Source: Castor canadensis (Eukaryota; Chordata; Mammalia; Rodentia; Castoridae). From it: a stretch of 64,000 nt of DNA. The position numbers and the translations under genes are program-made. The notes below the pieces were generated by a model. It worked only from the letters and a program-made list of their open reading frames with translations. It had not been told where the DNA came from and made no database searches. This document shows, piece after piece, positions 9,521-20,869 of this stretch. How positions within the stretch are numbered: position 1 is the stretch's first letter; every line of letters begins with the position of its first letter. The DNA lies in the NCBI RefSeq assembly GCF_047511655.1, contig NC_133398.1, positions 50,969,638 through 51,033,637 of the forward strand. Direction: 5' to 3'.

Positions 9521-10520
9521 GAAACTCAACTCAGATTTTTGCAACATCGGAAAAATATTTGAATAAAAATCCATGAGCTTATTCTAAAAGTCCCTTGTAG
9601 TGCATTGGGCATTGTCATTTACACAGAGAGGGGTTTCTTTTCCTCAAAGAATAATCTTATCTATTTCCTTAAATAATTCATGGTAAATCATAATGTTTGG
9701 CCTCCTTGCATTCATACTGGAGGGATGGTATCTTCTGATACCAAAGTCTGCAATATACTTTTAGAGGAAAGATTCTTAATGGTGGTATACATTAAAAACA
9801 CTTTTCTCTGACCTTTAGGCCAACTTTTGTATCTGACAAACAAAGAGTGATCAGGACTTAGATCACAACACAAATTTATGTTTCCTTACACACAAATTTA
9901 TGATGGGAAAGATGGTGGGAAGGCAAGTCCAGTCTGACACGTTCCTTCAATGACACCACTCTTTCTTTGTACATTTTTAGTTTCTTCTTTTGGAGGGGGC
10001 ACTTGGGAGGTAGCTGCTGTACAACTTGTCCCACACCTGAATGGTTTTCTGTGCCATACTTCTCTGCAAAATCTTCAATGATTACCATTCTTGAAGGACC
10101 AGAAAGAATTTTAAAATGCCATTTAATCTCTTGACTTCTCCTATGATAGTTGGACTACATACTCCGATTATATCTTCACCATGATGATTCCCTCCCAAAC
10201 ATAAAGTAACCTCCTGAAGTGGTAAACAGGTGGCTAAAATGCCAGCACACAAGGTGGAAAACATAATTTTTCTCCTCAGATATATTTTCAAACTTCCTAA
10301 TGAAGTTGTCCGTGGCATGCATAGGTCAGGTATTCAAGGCCCTATGTCTGAGTGTATGTCCACTAGGTAGAAGTGACAATATATACATGCACAAACAACA
10401 ATTAGAACTACTGATCCCGTGGGTTCCAAAATCAATGGTTTTTATCCTGAAGTAGAACTTGAATTATGATATGCCAAGGTTTCAAAATCAAACTGAAATG
10501 GAGAACATCTTGCACCCATC
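9500..10520 (+). repeat. Intergenic module, copy X1
   Basis: A non-coding block repeated three times in the window. Shared landmarks are CTCAACTCAG(A)TTTT (9523; 20887), the GATGGTGG...GTCCAGT/GTCTAGT stretch (9910; 10870), ATGGTTTTCTGT (10040; 11453), GATGATTCCCTC (10180; 11600) and GTTGTCCGTGG (10304; 11726). X1 is followed by an ancient L1 piece and then X2, so X1 and X2 are a tandem pair. Confidence 0.7.
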
Positions 10521-10795
10521 AAATTGTATCTTATGCCCTTTGGTCAACTTTTTCCCATACTCTCCTGCCCCCCATTTTCTGAGCCCTCTGATAACCACCC
10601 TTTATTCTCAACTTCTATGAGATCAACAATATTAGATCCTATGTATGAATGTGATCATGAGGTAACTGTCTGCCTAAACCTGATCTATTTCACTTAACAT
10701 CATGACCACCATATCCATCCAGGTTTATGCAAATGACAGGCTTTCATTCTTTATATGACTAAAAACATTGTATGTGCATATATCCCATATTTCTT
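10520..10795 (-). mobile_element. Ancient L1 3' end fragment (minus strand)
   Basis: Reads in reverse like the 3' end of an old mammalian L1: GCCCTCTGATAACCACCCTT, CAACTTCTATGAGATCAAC, TATTTCACTTAACATCATG and TTTATGCAAATGACAGG. It separates intergenic module copies X1 and X2. Confidence 0.7.
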
Positions 10796-12010
10796 TATCT
10801 GTGAAGTTAGGCTAAATTTGTAACTGACAAACAAGAAATGATCAGTAATAATTTATCTTTCCTTCAAACAATGGTAAAGATGGTGGAAAAGGAAGTCTAG
10901 TTTGAGATAAGTTCCTTCAATGAGACCACTCTTTACTTTTATATTTTGTGTCTTCTTTTTTGAGGGGACACTTGCTAAGTAGCTGCTCTACCACTTGACC
11001 CACCGCCCCCAGCCCACACTTTGGGTTTACTCTACTTTTACTAATGTATTTTAGGAGAAAAAGAAAGAAATTTTCTTGCTGCACATGCATTATTTAAAAA
11101 TTCCATCTGAACTTCTAATTCCCCAAGTTCACCTCAGGGAAGATGTCATGAAGTAAAGGTCATGGCATCATTTACTCTTTGAGAGAAGCACTTAACCTGA
11201 TTCCCAAATGCATAGGTTCAAGGCAAAAAAATATCAAAACATAGGGAAGAGTTCTGGCAACACATTGTAAAATTCAAGTTGTGTCCTCTGGACCTGAAGG
11301 GTGGAGAACAGCCTCATCAGGTAACTCCCTGCAGGTCCTTAAGAATCACAAGAACAAAATTAGAGTCAGTCTTGCATTGGAGAGCAGACACTCTCTTCCT
11401 GATACTGTAAATATCAAAAGTACAAATGTGAAGGAAATGTCCCAGAGGACGATGGTTTTCTGTTCCATACTGCTCTGCAAAATCTTCAATGATAGCCTTT
11501 CTTGAAGGACTATGAAGAATTTAAAAGTACAATGAGATCTATTGACCTCTCAAATCATATATGTACTACATATTCCTATTATATTTCCACCATTATTACA
11601 ATGATGATTCCCTCATAAACATAAACTAAGCTCCTCAAGTGATAAACCCCTGACTAAAATGCCACCACACAAGATTGAAAAAATAGTTTCTCTGTTCAGA
11701 GTTATTTTTAAATTCCTGATGAAGTTGTCCGTGGAATACATAGGTCGGGTATTCGAGGCCTTATGCCTTGCTGTATGTGCAGTAGGTAGAAATGAGTATA
11801 CACATGCATAAAGAAGAATGAGAACTATTGGGAAGATAGACTCAAAATCCATTGATTTTAGTCCTGAAGTAGAACTGTAATCATTAGATGTTAAGATTCC
11901 AAAATCAAACTGAAATGGAATTTGTTGTTCCATAAAAACTGATGGATATATAAGAAGCAAATGATCATTTCCCGTTTCTGGGTGGGTCTGCAGAGACACC
12001 AATGAGCCAC
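10795..12010 (+). repeat. Intergenic module, copy X2
   Basis: The 10795-11000 part matches 9800-10020 of X1, and 11440-11930 matches 10030-10510. The central part (11090-11440) is absent from X1 but present in X3 (21300-21640), so X2 shows the fullest form. Short reading frames inside it are not shared between copies and are unlikely to be genes. Confidence 0.7.
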
Positions 12011-12525
12011 AGGATAAAAATATTCATGAAACAAAGGATAACCACTGCATGAATACCTATGGTTAGGTAGAGAAAATCTGGGAAACAGCTGCTGTATAAA
12101 TTACTCTTGAATGTATGCACAGGGTAGTGAGCACAAAACAGTAAGTAAGACTATTCAAGAGTTCTTAAAGAGCTGATTTGTTAAAGACGCTCCCATACCT
12201 GTTAGAGAATTGGCTTCAGTGGTAGAGCCCCTATCTAGTAAGAAGGAGGCCCTGGTTTCAACCCTCAGTACCAAAACCAGACAAACAAAGAAAAAACAAA
12301 ACAAAACAGCATACCACCTCCCCCAGAAAAACAAGGTATTCCCATTTCTCATACTAATCAACGCAAAAGTAGTAATCTAGAGGGCTGATGCAACTTAACT
12401 CCTATTCTAAATATTTATCCAGTTATGAACCTAAAAGAGTGATGATTCCTTGGTTTTTTTGTTTTTGAATTTTTTGTGTGGTTTTCCTTTTCTTTTTTGG
12501 TAAGAATCTACTCTGTTTGGAACCT
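12010..12525. other. Intergenic DNA before unit B, with a SINE
   Basis: No gene is seen. From about 12455 a T-rich stretch resembles 141-175 in unit A, so the duplicated unit begins near here. The SINE is listed separately. Confidence 0.45.
12201..12312 (+). mobile_element. tRNA-derived monomeric SINE
   Basis: A box-like TGGCTTCAGTGGTAGAGC, then AAGGAGGCCCTGG and a B box-like GTTTCAACCC, with an A-rich tail. This is the short SINE type also seen at 32667. Confidence 0.75.
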
Positions 12526-13110
12526 ATGAAATTCCTTTGGGTAGTTATACTTAAATGCAAATATGTCTGCTTTCTGGACTGTGACTTGCCTCACTCTTAG
12601 TCTGTGTAGCAAGAGGACCTGCACAGTCCTGGGACACATGAAGACAATCTCTATTTTCTCCCTCCTGAAGAACAGAGATCATGATGGATACACATAGGAG
12701 GAAGTCAATGGTAAGCAGGTTGAGAAGGCTCAAGTCATCTCTGTCCTCCAGGACATGACCCAGTAGATCTACATTCTCTTTAGCACAAAGGAATCCTCTG
12801 CTAATTGGGAGAAGAATCAACTCTCGAACTGTTTTTAGACCCTTATATTTTCCTTTTTACTTTTACAAATTCTACACCTGCCTCTCAGGAGCTGAATGAC
12901 CTGGAAGTCTGTCTGGCACAGGAGGTAGGGGAGGAAGAGCCTCCCCCTGATGCAGCGTGGGGACTCCATACTGGCTGTGAAGAAATACTTCCCCGGCATC
13001 GCTTTCTACCTAGAAGAGAAGAAATACAGTTCTTGTGCCTGGGAGGTTGGCAGACAGAAATCGTGAGACCTCAGCTAACTTGCAGGAAAGATTAAGGAGT
13101 AAAGGAATGA
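12526..13110 (+). pseudogene. Type I IFN (alpha/omega-like) pseudogene, unit B
   Basis: The ATG at 12526 gives the same unusual leader as unit A (MKFLWVVILKCKYVCFLD), then CDLP and a stop within a few codons. The frame shifts repeatedly. Readable islands include GLHTGCE in one frame and the nucleotide equivalents of the [11 protein letters not shown] and SCAWEV segments at 12995-13050. The foreign T-rich insertion of unit A is present here too (12826-12862), so it predates the A/B duplication. The end aligns with the stop region of the intact gene. No usable product is possible. Confidence 0.85.
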
Positions 13111-14640
13111 AATCTGGTCTGTCTTGGAAATGATTCCCATGAGATATACTGTAATTTACTTCAACAAGATCTGCCATTGCAAAACTCATTTTTGCTGTAA
13201 TGGTGACAGATTATAAAGCAATATATTCCTCAGTAATGACCATAAAGAAATATATGTTCATTTATTTATTGAAATATTTATAAATGAAGTTCTATTAAAA
13301 AATCTAAATTATTACCATACACATAATCTCATGTGTATATTTACACTGTGAATAATTTAATAAAAATGAATGCTTTATTTTTAGTCAATTTCTTATTTGG
13401 CTTTGTTCGTTAGATTTTTAATATAAAAGCTTTCTGTATATGTTTATTCTTTTAAGTAACATCAGGAAACTTGTTTTAAATTAAATGCTAGAATTGATTT
13501 ATCCATTATTTCTGGATTAAAATTAAAAATTAAAATTCACTTAATGTAAACGAGGTTATATGTGGTTGTCAGACTATAGAAATACACAAATAAACTCCTC
13601 AATGCCCTGTATCTTTGATTTTTGTAGAGAAACAAACAAACAAAAAAACCAATAATCACACATAAGCAGGGCAGTTACATCAAATCCTATCATAAGAAGA
13701 AAGAAAAACCAATGAAATTCTTTTGCAAAAGACAGACTGAGGCATAAAATGGAAAGGAGAGATGTCTGTCCTATAACATTGATGGACATTAAGTGCAAAT
13801 GTCCATTGCCATTTGGATACGGAGTTTACAATCTACAGCAGCTACGATGTCTAAAAGTAGTCATGTGTATCGATTGTGTTCACTTGAGGAGAAAATGTTC
13901 AGAGAGAAAATGTCCTTGATGTTATGCTGACTATCATCAAGCTGCTCTGTGGACTGAAACCATCACTACAGCAGGAAAATAGATGGTGGTGTGTAGTGAG
14001 AGCTGTATGTGTACAACTAAGGAGCAGACAACTGGAGGTTATGGAAGGTGACTAGGAGGAGAGAACTCTCTTGATCTTTTCTCACCCAGTAGCCAGTCAC
14101 TTACAGACTCACATTTCTTTTTCTTTTGCTTCAGTGTTTTGAACTGCAAAGGAAGCTTTCCAAAAATGTTGAAGGGAGAATAAAGAAAAAATAATCCCTC
14201 AAAATTATTGAAAAACTGTTTTAACCTTTTATTGTTTTCATTTTTACTTTGCTATTTTAGTTCTAACATGAACGTGAAAAAAAATAATTCCCAAGCAGCA
14301 AGACACCATTTTGGGAGAAAAAAATTAAATCAAAAGAATGTATAAAATCTAAAAGACTCAAAATCATAAAAACGTGCACATTCACTGTATTTAAAATCAT
14401 ATTTGGATCTCAAGCACCATATCACGTCTGTGTGAGAGGAAGAAACTGACCCAAGGAGCTCAGCTGACTGCCTCACCCTGTGAAGAGGGGAAGAGCCAGG
14501 ACTGGGCATAAGGCTCCGGTGACAGAAGCCAGGCAAGGGCTGGCCTGAGTTCCAACCCTAACATAGAGGGAAAAAAAATTAAATAAGCTTGTGTCCCTGA
14601 GGTCGAGAGGGAAAAGGAAGAGATCTAACTGAAGCTGAAA
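13111..14640 (+). repeat. 3' flank of IFN unit B
   Basis: Non-coding DNA matching 836-2780 of unit A in order, without the SINE or the extra tandem piece. The AT-rich region 13370-13450 is the decayed 3' UTR end. The last 240 bases (14400-14640) match 2545-2780. Confidence 0.8.
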
Positions 14641-15850
14641 GTGCATGTGTACAACTATATAATATACATGTGAATAATATGTTATATATTATAAAATATA
14701 AACAATTATAAAATATACAAGTAATCTACATGCACATATCTAATTTGCAGATTCCTGTATGTGCCACACTCACCCTTTCTCTGTGCTTTCCTGGACCCCA
14801 TTTTTCTACTCTCACATCACTACAGTGTCCTCCCTCCCCAGTGCAGAAATCCCCAGGTACCCTCCTCACACCTCACCGACATGCCCTGCTCATTCAGACA
14901 GCTGCTTCTTCTTCCATCTTGGTTTTTCACTGTCAATTTTCATTGACATGTGCACAACCACCAAGTGAAAGAAAAGAAACTCCCATATGAGAGGCTTTTT
15001 AATCCACCTGGTATTTTTAGAAATGAAGAAATGTCCTTGTTAGGATGATGTAACAGTAGCTATGGCAAAGGGGAAACAGAAAGCAGAATCCTTTTTACCC
15101 TGGGAACTATTGTGACATTTAGCAAGAATGAGAGCCAGGAGACAGACTTTCTTTAGAACAAAAACAGCACATTCCTGGAAAGAACTGACTCCAATATTGG
15201 AAGAGTCCAGTTGCTTAACTTTGTATCTTAGAGAGGGAAAACCCTCCAGGCTTCAGGCAGGTCTTGTCCTCTTTGGGGTCTGGACAGCTCTATGGGAAGA
15301 CAAAAGTCAGCATGCATCTCTTGCTTGCAGCCTGCTATGGATTGAAGTTCACTGAACAAGCCACTTCTGTGCTGAAAATCCTGAGCTGGAGAGATGGAAA
15401 TTTTTATATCAACAGCCAAATTAGCTATTAGATAAGTTGTCTAAGTCCACTTAGTAGTCATTAACTACCAACTACTCTATGGAGCCTAACACCATGGTGA
15501 CTATCAGGAGCATATTGGCAGTTATAGCAGTACACTGCCAATAATGTCATAACATCTGAAATCCATAGAAAAAATTTCCCCACTCAGCTGTAACCTGCAT
15601 ACATGGTATTCCCACCAATGTCTTTACTAAATGAATTAGATTATGACTTTCATTGTTCTGTGAGTATAAAAGTTCATAAATACTCTTCCACTCTGGAACA
15701 TGATATTCATGATAACCTGAATACATTTTCCTAGGCTGTGGTCATTTGGATATGGCACAGAATAAACTATTTCTTACTTTCATTGGAGCAAGATTTGTGT
15801 TTTGCGTTGTCATTGTTAAACAGGTTACAGCCTTCTGACCCATAGGTCCC
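14640..15850. other. AT-rich spacer and start of unit C
   Basis: 14640-14740 is a TATA-rich low-complexity stretch. 14750-15000 is a pyrimidine-rich non-coding block. 15130-15350 shows weak resemblance to 54740-54930 and 46860-46990. No reading frame here looks like a protein. Confidence 0.4.
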
Positions 15851-16974
15851 TTTGGGTTCTGCAGGATTCATGGAGGGAGGAGGAGCATGCCCATCTGGGT
15901 GTGGAGCTGCAAGGGAAGTCAGGAAGGGTCCAGGGATGCCCCAGGGGGACAGCCTGTCATCACAGAAGAAGGGAAATATTTGTGAGACCAGCTCCATCCA
16001 TGGCATCTCTTAAATTCTGGTCAGATGCAGATTTTCTTGAAAAGAAACAGTATGAAAAAAATAGTATGAAAAAAACTCACCCTTGCCTTGTATCAAAACA
16101 AACAAATTGAAACAAATCTTGTGTATTAAAAATTACAGAGAAAAGGCAGTAAGACTCACCCTTCCCGATAAAACTCTAAGTAAAAGAGAATTTACAAAAG
16201 TTCTTTGGTTACTGCTATTTAGATCTAAAATGGAAAGTCATGAATAAATAAGCAAATGAGTTACTACTCTTTAGCATACTAGGCTGGTCATGGACAGGGA
16301 ATTGAGCATATTTAGAAAAAAATTGAGGAAGAGCCTTTCTAGGAGGGCAAATACTAGCAATGTGCATATTGGAAGCTCACAATTTCTAAATGCTAAGGAC
16401 CCTTGTGAAAATTCATTTATTTAACTTCACTCATTGAAAAGAGGGCATGTTGGATCAATCATAAGTCTTTTTCTTCCAGGATGTGAACACAGCACTGTTT
16501 GGGCATGTTAAGAATTCAGGACCTTTACTGAAGATAAGAGTCCACAATACAAAGAATACAGAACTTATACAAATAACAAATTTAAGCCATACCCACTTAA
16601 TGCGAGTATCTAAAGAGCTATGACATCTCATGTAGTAAGAGTTAACCATAAATATAGCAGTGAGGGGATCTTTAAGAAGATCAAGCACAAAGAAGACCAA
16701 AAATTAATTGCTTTCAAAGGAAACTCCCATGGAGTCCTTAAACAGTCATCATGAGTTCTGTTTGCTGGAATTCTGTATGAAGCAAGCACATCTAGAGCTT
16801 TGGGCACCTTTCCAACTCCTTAACTTCTGCTAACAATTTGACAAGTGTCAGGGGAAATTCACTTCCCTTTTTCACTTTCATAACATTTGGACTCAAATTG
16901 ATTTTAATTTTGCCCTCAAAGAACTGTGTATTGCTTTCTAGGAAAGTTGAAATGAGAAAAAAAATCTGGTATCT

Positions 16975-17095
16975 TAGCTGATGGTTCATGCATGCAATTT
17001 CATCATTCAGGAGGCCACAATAGGAAGATAAGTTTGAGGACAGCCTGGGATATATAGCCAGCCTTATACCAAAACAAAACAAATTGAAAAAAATC
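16975..17095 (+). mobile_element. Degenerate SINE
   Basis: GCTGATGGTTCATGCATGCA, then CATTCAGGAGGCC and AGTTTGAGGACAGCCTGGG, ending in an A-rich tail with AAACAAAACAAATTG. The tail is shared with 16095-16115, consistent with the local tandem duplication. Confidence 0.55.
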
Positions 17096-17123
17096 TTATG
17101 TATTAAAAACTACAAAGAAAAGG

Positions 17124-17295
17124 CCAGGCACAAGTAGCTAACACCTGTAATCATTACTACTTGGGAGACTGAAATCAGAAGGATCATGGTTTGAGGCCAG
17201 CCCCATCGTCTTCAAGACCCCATCTCTAAAATAACCAGACCAACATGGGCTGGAGGTGTGGCTCAAGTGATAGCGCACATGCAAAAATGGTGCAT
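17124..17295 (+). mobile_element. Dimeric SINE
   Basis: GGCCAGGCACAAGTAGCTAA, CACCTGTAATC, TTGGGAGACTGAAATCAGAAGG, then a second unit with GGCTGGAGGTGTGGCTCAAG. It interrupts the second copy of a duplicated flank segment. Confidence 0.75.
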
Positions 17296-17847
17296 CCTCT
17301 TTGTCTTCTTTTACTTCCTTTGTTATTCAATTAACTTCAAGATGAAGTAGAAAGTAATACAGAGGCCGTAAGAATCACCCTTGCCAATAAAACACTATGT
17401 AAAAGAGAAGTTACAAAAACTCTGTAGTTATTGCTATTTAGATCTAAAATAGAAAATCATGAATAAATAAGCAAATGAAAGTTACTACTCTTTGCATATT
17501 AGGCTGGAACTCACTGCCCTGACTTGTCAGAGTGAGTCATAGATAGAGCAAGCAAATAGAACCATGCTGACTGTGTGAACTGAAAGTCATTAGCTTCTCT
17601 AACATTAGCTTCTAATAAAAGACAACATTATCAATAAATCCCTGGTCCCCAATCAGAAAATTTGAGGAAATCAATAGCTCAATCATTTACATGTTGGAGA
17701 ATAAGAATTACACTGAAGAAAATAAAAATTATTTGGCCACTGAAGGTAAAATGACTTTTATTGGCAAGTCCTTAGTTACGTAAAAGTAAATATCTTCTAT
17801 CAGCATCTGAGGGCTGCTGACACTTTTGGTACCTGCAAACATGTGTC

Positions 17848-18235
17848 AGGAGAGGAGATGGTCACTGCAGAGAACAGGGATCCTTCAGGCACTGGCCACT
17901 TGATATGCCATATGTCCAACCTCTGCCACCCACAGGGCTCCTCTGCTGACTGGAACATGACCCTCCTGGATGAAATCAGTCTGAGCTCAACCAGCCGTTG
18001 GAGGACCTGAGAACCTTCTTGGTACAAGTGATTGGAGAGGAAGAGTCTATCCTGAAAACCAAGGATCTGATGTGGCCTCAAAGAACTACATCCAGGGAGT
18101 CCATCTCTACCTGAAAGAGAAGAAACACAGTGACTGTGCCTCAGAAATGGTCAGAGTGCAATCATGAGAATCTTCTCTTCCTCATTAAAATTGCAAGAAA
18201 AGTTGAGAAGTAGGGATGAAAACCTGGGATCATAT
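17848..18235 (+). pseudogene. Omega/alpha-like IFN pseudogene, unit C
   Basis: From about 17935 the DNA follows the middle and end of a type I IFN. In shifting frames one can read the equivalents of SSADWNMTLLDE, EDLRTFLVQVIGEEES, the LYLKEKKHSDCA region (18098-18140) and IMRIFSSSLKLQEKLRS near the end. The order and spacing fit helices C to F. The N-terminal half is weak, several stops and frameshifts are present, and the tryptophan of CAW is lost (CASEM). The extended C terminus resembles IFN-omega more than IFN-alpha, but subtype is an inference. Confidence 0.75.
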
Positions 18236-20590
18236 TGAAAGGAGTCTCCCTGTCTATTTCACCACATCACACTCACACCTGTGTCTATGGTCATTTTATG
18301 AAGCCCTTATTTATGCTTTAGTTAGAATCTATTAAATCAGTGCTGAAAGATGTGATGCTATTTGTTTGTGTTTAATGCCTGCATTTATCATATTCATATA
18401 ATTTTATTTTTCATCCAAAGATGTTTGCTTTTATATTATAGGAAAACTAGAAAACACATTTACTATTCCGTTTTATTAAATATTGTGTTTTATATTTATT
18501 ACAAAACCTGGATTTGTTGCTTCTAAAATCTAAATCTAAATCCCACTTTTCTGAACCAAATTGAAAAATAGATAGTAATATTTATTTCCTTATTCACTTA
18601 CTCTGTTCACATGATATATATAAAGTAATGACATGGAAGATGTGGAATTTCCATCAAGAAACACAAATGATTAAAGCATAGTTTCTTCTCTACTGAAAAT
18701 TTCAGTCTTACAGAGAAAGAGACAAAAGCATTGTAGAAAGGTCACTTACAGCAATTATTGCACAGAGAGGTAAGGAATCACTAGGTACACATGATGCCTA
18801 GAAGGAAAATATACTAGATGCCCTTTCTAAGGTGTCTCGCAGACACAAAAGTGCAGAAGTCTTATTAGCAGTGGGACTATGATCTAGAATGAGCAGCAAA
18901 TGGCATGGCCTGAGCAGAGAGAGCAATTCAGGATTTTTCATTGCATGTCTCAAGGCAGGGAAATGGATGTGATTACTCACAAATAGGGTGACAATGAGAT
19001 GAGGACTTATGCTTCATCCTGTAGATCCTTAGCATTTAAAGGTAAGTCAGAGAAGGACAGTGAGCAAAGGGCACTGAGGTGGAGATGCCAGTGCAGTGAG
19101 AAGGAGAAACAGGGAAGTGTGTGGAGAAATGCATACAGGGAAGATGGTGGTGTTTTCAGGACAGGTGAGAACTACATTGTCCCAGTAGACCTAAAAATGG
19201 GTAGTTTTGGTGATGCCATCAGATTCTGGTTTAGTGGAAACAATGGAGTAAAAATCAGAAGAGACTACTGACAAATGAATTAAGAAAATGTGGTATTTAT
19301 ACACAATGGAATTTTATGCAGCCATGAGGAAGAATGAAATGTTATCATTCACAGGTAAGTGGATGGAACTGAAGAACATCATTCTGAGTGAGGTTAGTCT
19401 GGCCCAAAAGACCAAAAATCATATGTTCTCCCTCATATAAGGACATTAGATCAAAGGCAAACACAACAAGGGTATTGGACTTTGATCACATGATAAAGCG
19501 AGAACACACAGGAAGGTATGAGAATAGGTAAAACACCCAAAAAACTAGATAGCATTTGTTGCCCTTAACGCAGAGAAACTAAAGCAGATACTTTAAAGCA
19601 ACTGAGGCCAATAGGAGAAGGGGACCAGGAACTAGAGAAAAGGTTAGTTCAAAAAGAATTAACTTAGAAGGTAACACACATGTACAGGAAAACAATGCGA
19701 GTCAACTCCCTGTATAGCCATCCTTATCTCAACTAGCAAAAACCCTTGGTCCTTCCTATTATTACTTATACTCTCTCTTCAAGAAAACTAGAGATAAGGG
19801 CAAAATAGTTTCTGCCTGGTAGCAAGAGGTTGGGAAGGGGAGGGAGGAAGGGGGGAAGGGAGAAGATGGGAGGAAGGGGGGAGAAATGACCCAAACATTC
19901 TATGCATATATGAATATAATAAAAAAAAGAAAAAAATCAGTGGAGGTAGGTTGAAGAGGATACATAAGAGGGGAAATTAGAACACTGTGATTTAAAAATT
20001 ATTTGGAAGCTTGTTTGTTGAGTGGAAGAATAAAATAAGGTGGCACATGAAGGAAAATGTGTATTAATAACTCCTGCATTTTTTCATGCTTTTGAAATGT
20101 TTCCAAAGAATCATTTTCAAAGAATGGATGTATTGACACAAAATATATGAGTATTTTAAATACTTAAGCAATTACTTATTTGGGTAAAATAGTAGTTTAT
20201 CATAGTTCTATTTAACATTACTTTGTAATAAACTTCAATGATAATTATTTCCTTGACAATTTCTGTTCTTTTTTCAATCAGACATTACAATTAGTTTTCT
20301 TTCTGTAAATTAACTTAGTCTAGTCTTCATATTGTTTATATTACATATTTATGATTTTGTAATTTCTAATTATTCACATACACATTTTCTGAAAATTAAA
20401 ACCATGTTGTTTTGATGGATGCTTGTTTTTTAACTTTACCTGTTTACAAAAAGCTGGTATTTAAATTGTGGAATATCAAGGTCAGATAGTCAATCCTCTC
20501 CTTAATCATACTCCTCTTTTGACCTGAATATATTTGGCACCTTCTCTTGCAAGTATGTGTTTACATTCAATTCTTGTCCTTCATAAATTA
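18236..20590 (+). repeat. 3' flank of IFN unit C (paralogous to unit D)
   Basis: Non-coding DNA matching 50040-51965. Shared landmarks include CAGTCTTACAGAGAAAGA (18702; 50498), GTCTCAAGGCA(G/T)GGAAATGGATGTG (18950; 50710), GGCACTGAGGTGGAGATG (19070; 50830) and CTCTTTTGACCTGA (20513; 51903). An L1 3' end (19276-19934) interrupts it. Similarity ends at about 20580, exactly where the second zeta/delta-like remnant starts. Confidence 0.75.
19276..19934 (+). mobile_element. 5'-truncated L1 3' end (plus strand)
   Basis: Starts in the last part of L1 ORF2 (ATTAAGAAAATGTGG, ATGGAATTTTATGCAGCCATG) and continues through the 3' UTR with a G-rich tract (19830-19890) to an AATATAATAAAAAA tail. It is flanked by AAAAATCAG (19252-19260 and about 19933-19941). 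The paralogous DNA at 50985-51010 lacks the insertion, so the unoccupied site is visible in the same window. Confidence 0.85.
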
Positions 20591-20594
20591 CTCC

Positions 20595-20830
20595 CCAGGC
20601 TTGATCAGAGTCTGGAATAATTGAAGCTAAGTTACAAAGAAAATCTGTTTTGTTCGTATTTGGAGATAGCTGTCCAGACATATTTCCAAGGAATCATCCA
20701 CTATTTGCAGGAAAAAGAACACAGACAGCTCCTATGCCTTTGAGGTTTGAGAGAAGGTGAAATGTTCTTTTCCCACTGCAGCAATCCTCAAAGAAAAGTT
20801 AGCAAGTAAAGAATAAAGAGATTCTTTTAA
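20595..20830 (+). pseudogene. Second IFN-zeta/delta-like copy, 3' remnant only
   Basis: GCTTGATCAGAGTCTGGAA matches the region 4073-4093 of the zeta/delta-like IFN. GATAGCTGTCCAGACATATTTCC, CATCCACTATTTGCAGGAAA, CTCCTATGCC and GCAATCCTCA follow its last 70 codons, and AATAAA at 20812 matches its polyadenylation signal. The 5' half of the gene is absent and there are frameshifts. It shows that this IFN subtype was duplicated in the cluster. Confidence 0.75.
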
Positions 20831-20869
20831 AAAAAGAGACTTGCTCAAAGCAATTACTTCACTTCCTAA

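Larger units (their letters stand above)
15840..17800 (+). repeat. 5' flank of IFN unit C (segmental duplication with unit D)
   Basis: 15855-15930 matches 47035-47105 (both contain CCATCTGGGTGTGGAGCTGCAAG, read here in part). 15925-16030 matches 48570-48670, and 16440-16700 matches 48985-49250. An internal tandem duplication is also visible: 16085-16290 recurs at 17060-17510, the second copy being split by a SINE at 17124. No gene is present. Confidence 0.7.

Noticed and set aside
10082-10318. Short minus-strand frames in the intergenic modules (10082-10318, 11613-12002, 21619-21873)
   Set aside because: The related modules share DNA similarity, but the frames differ in start, stop and reading register, so there is no sign of coding constraint.
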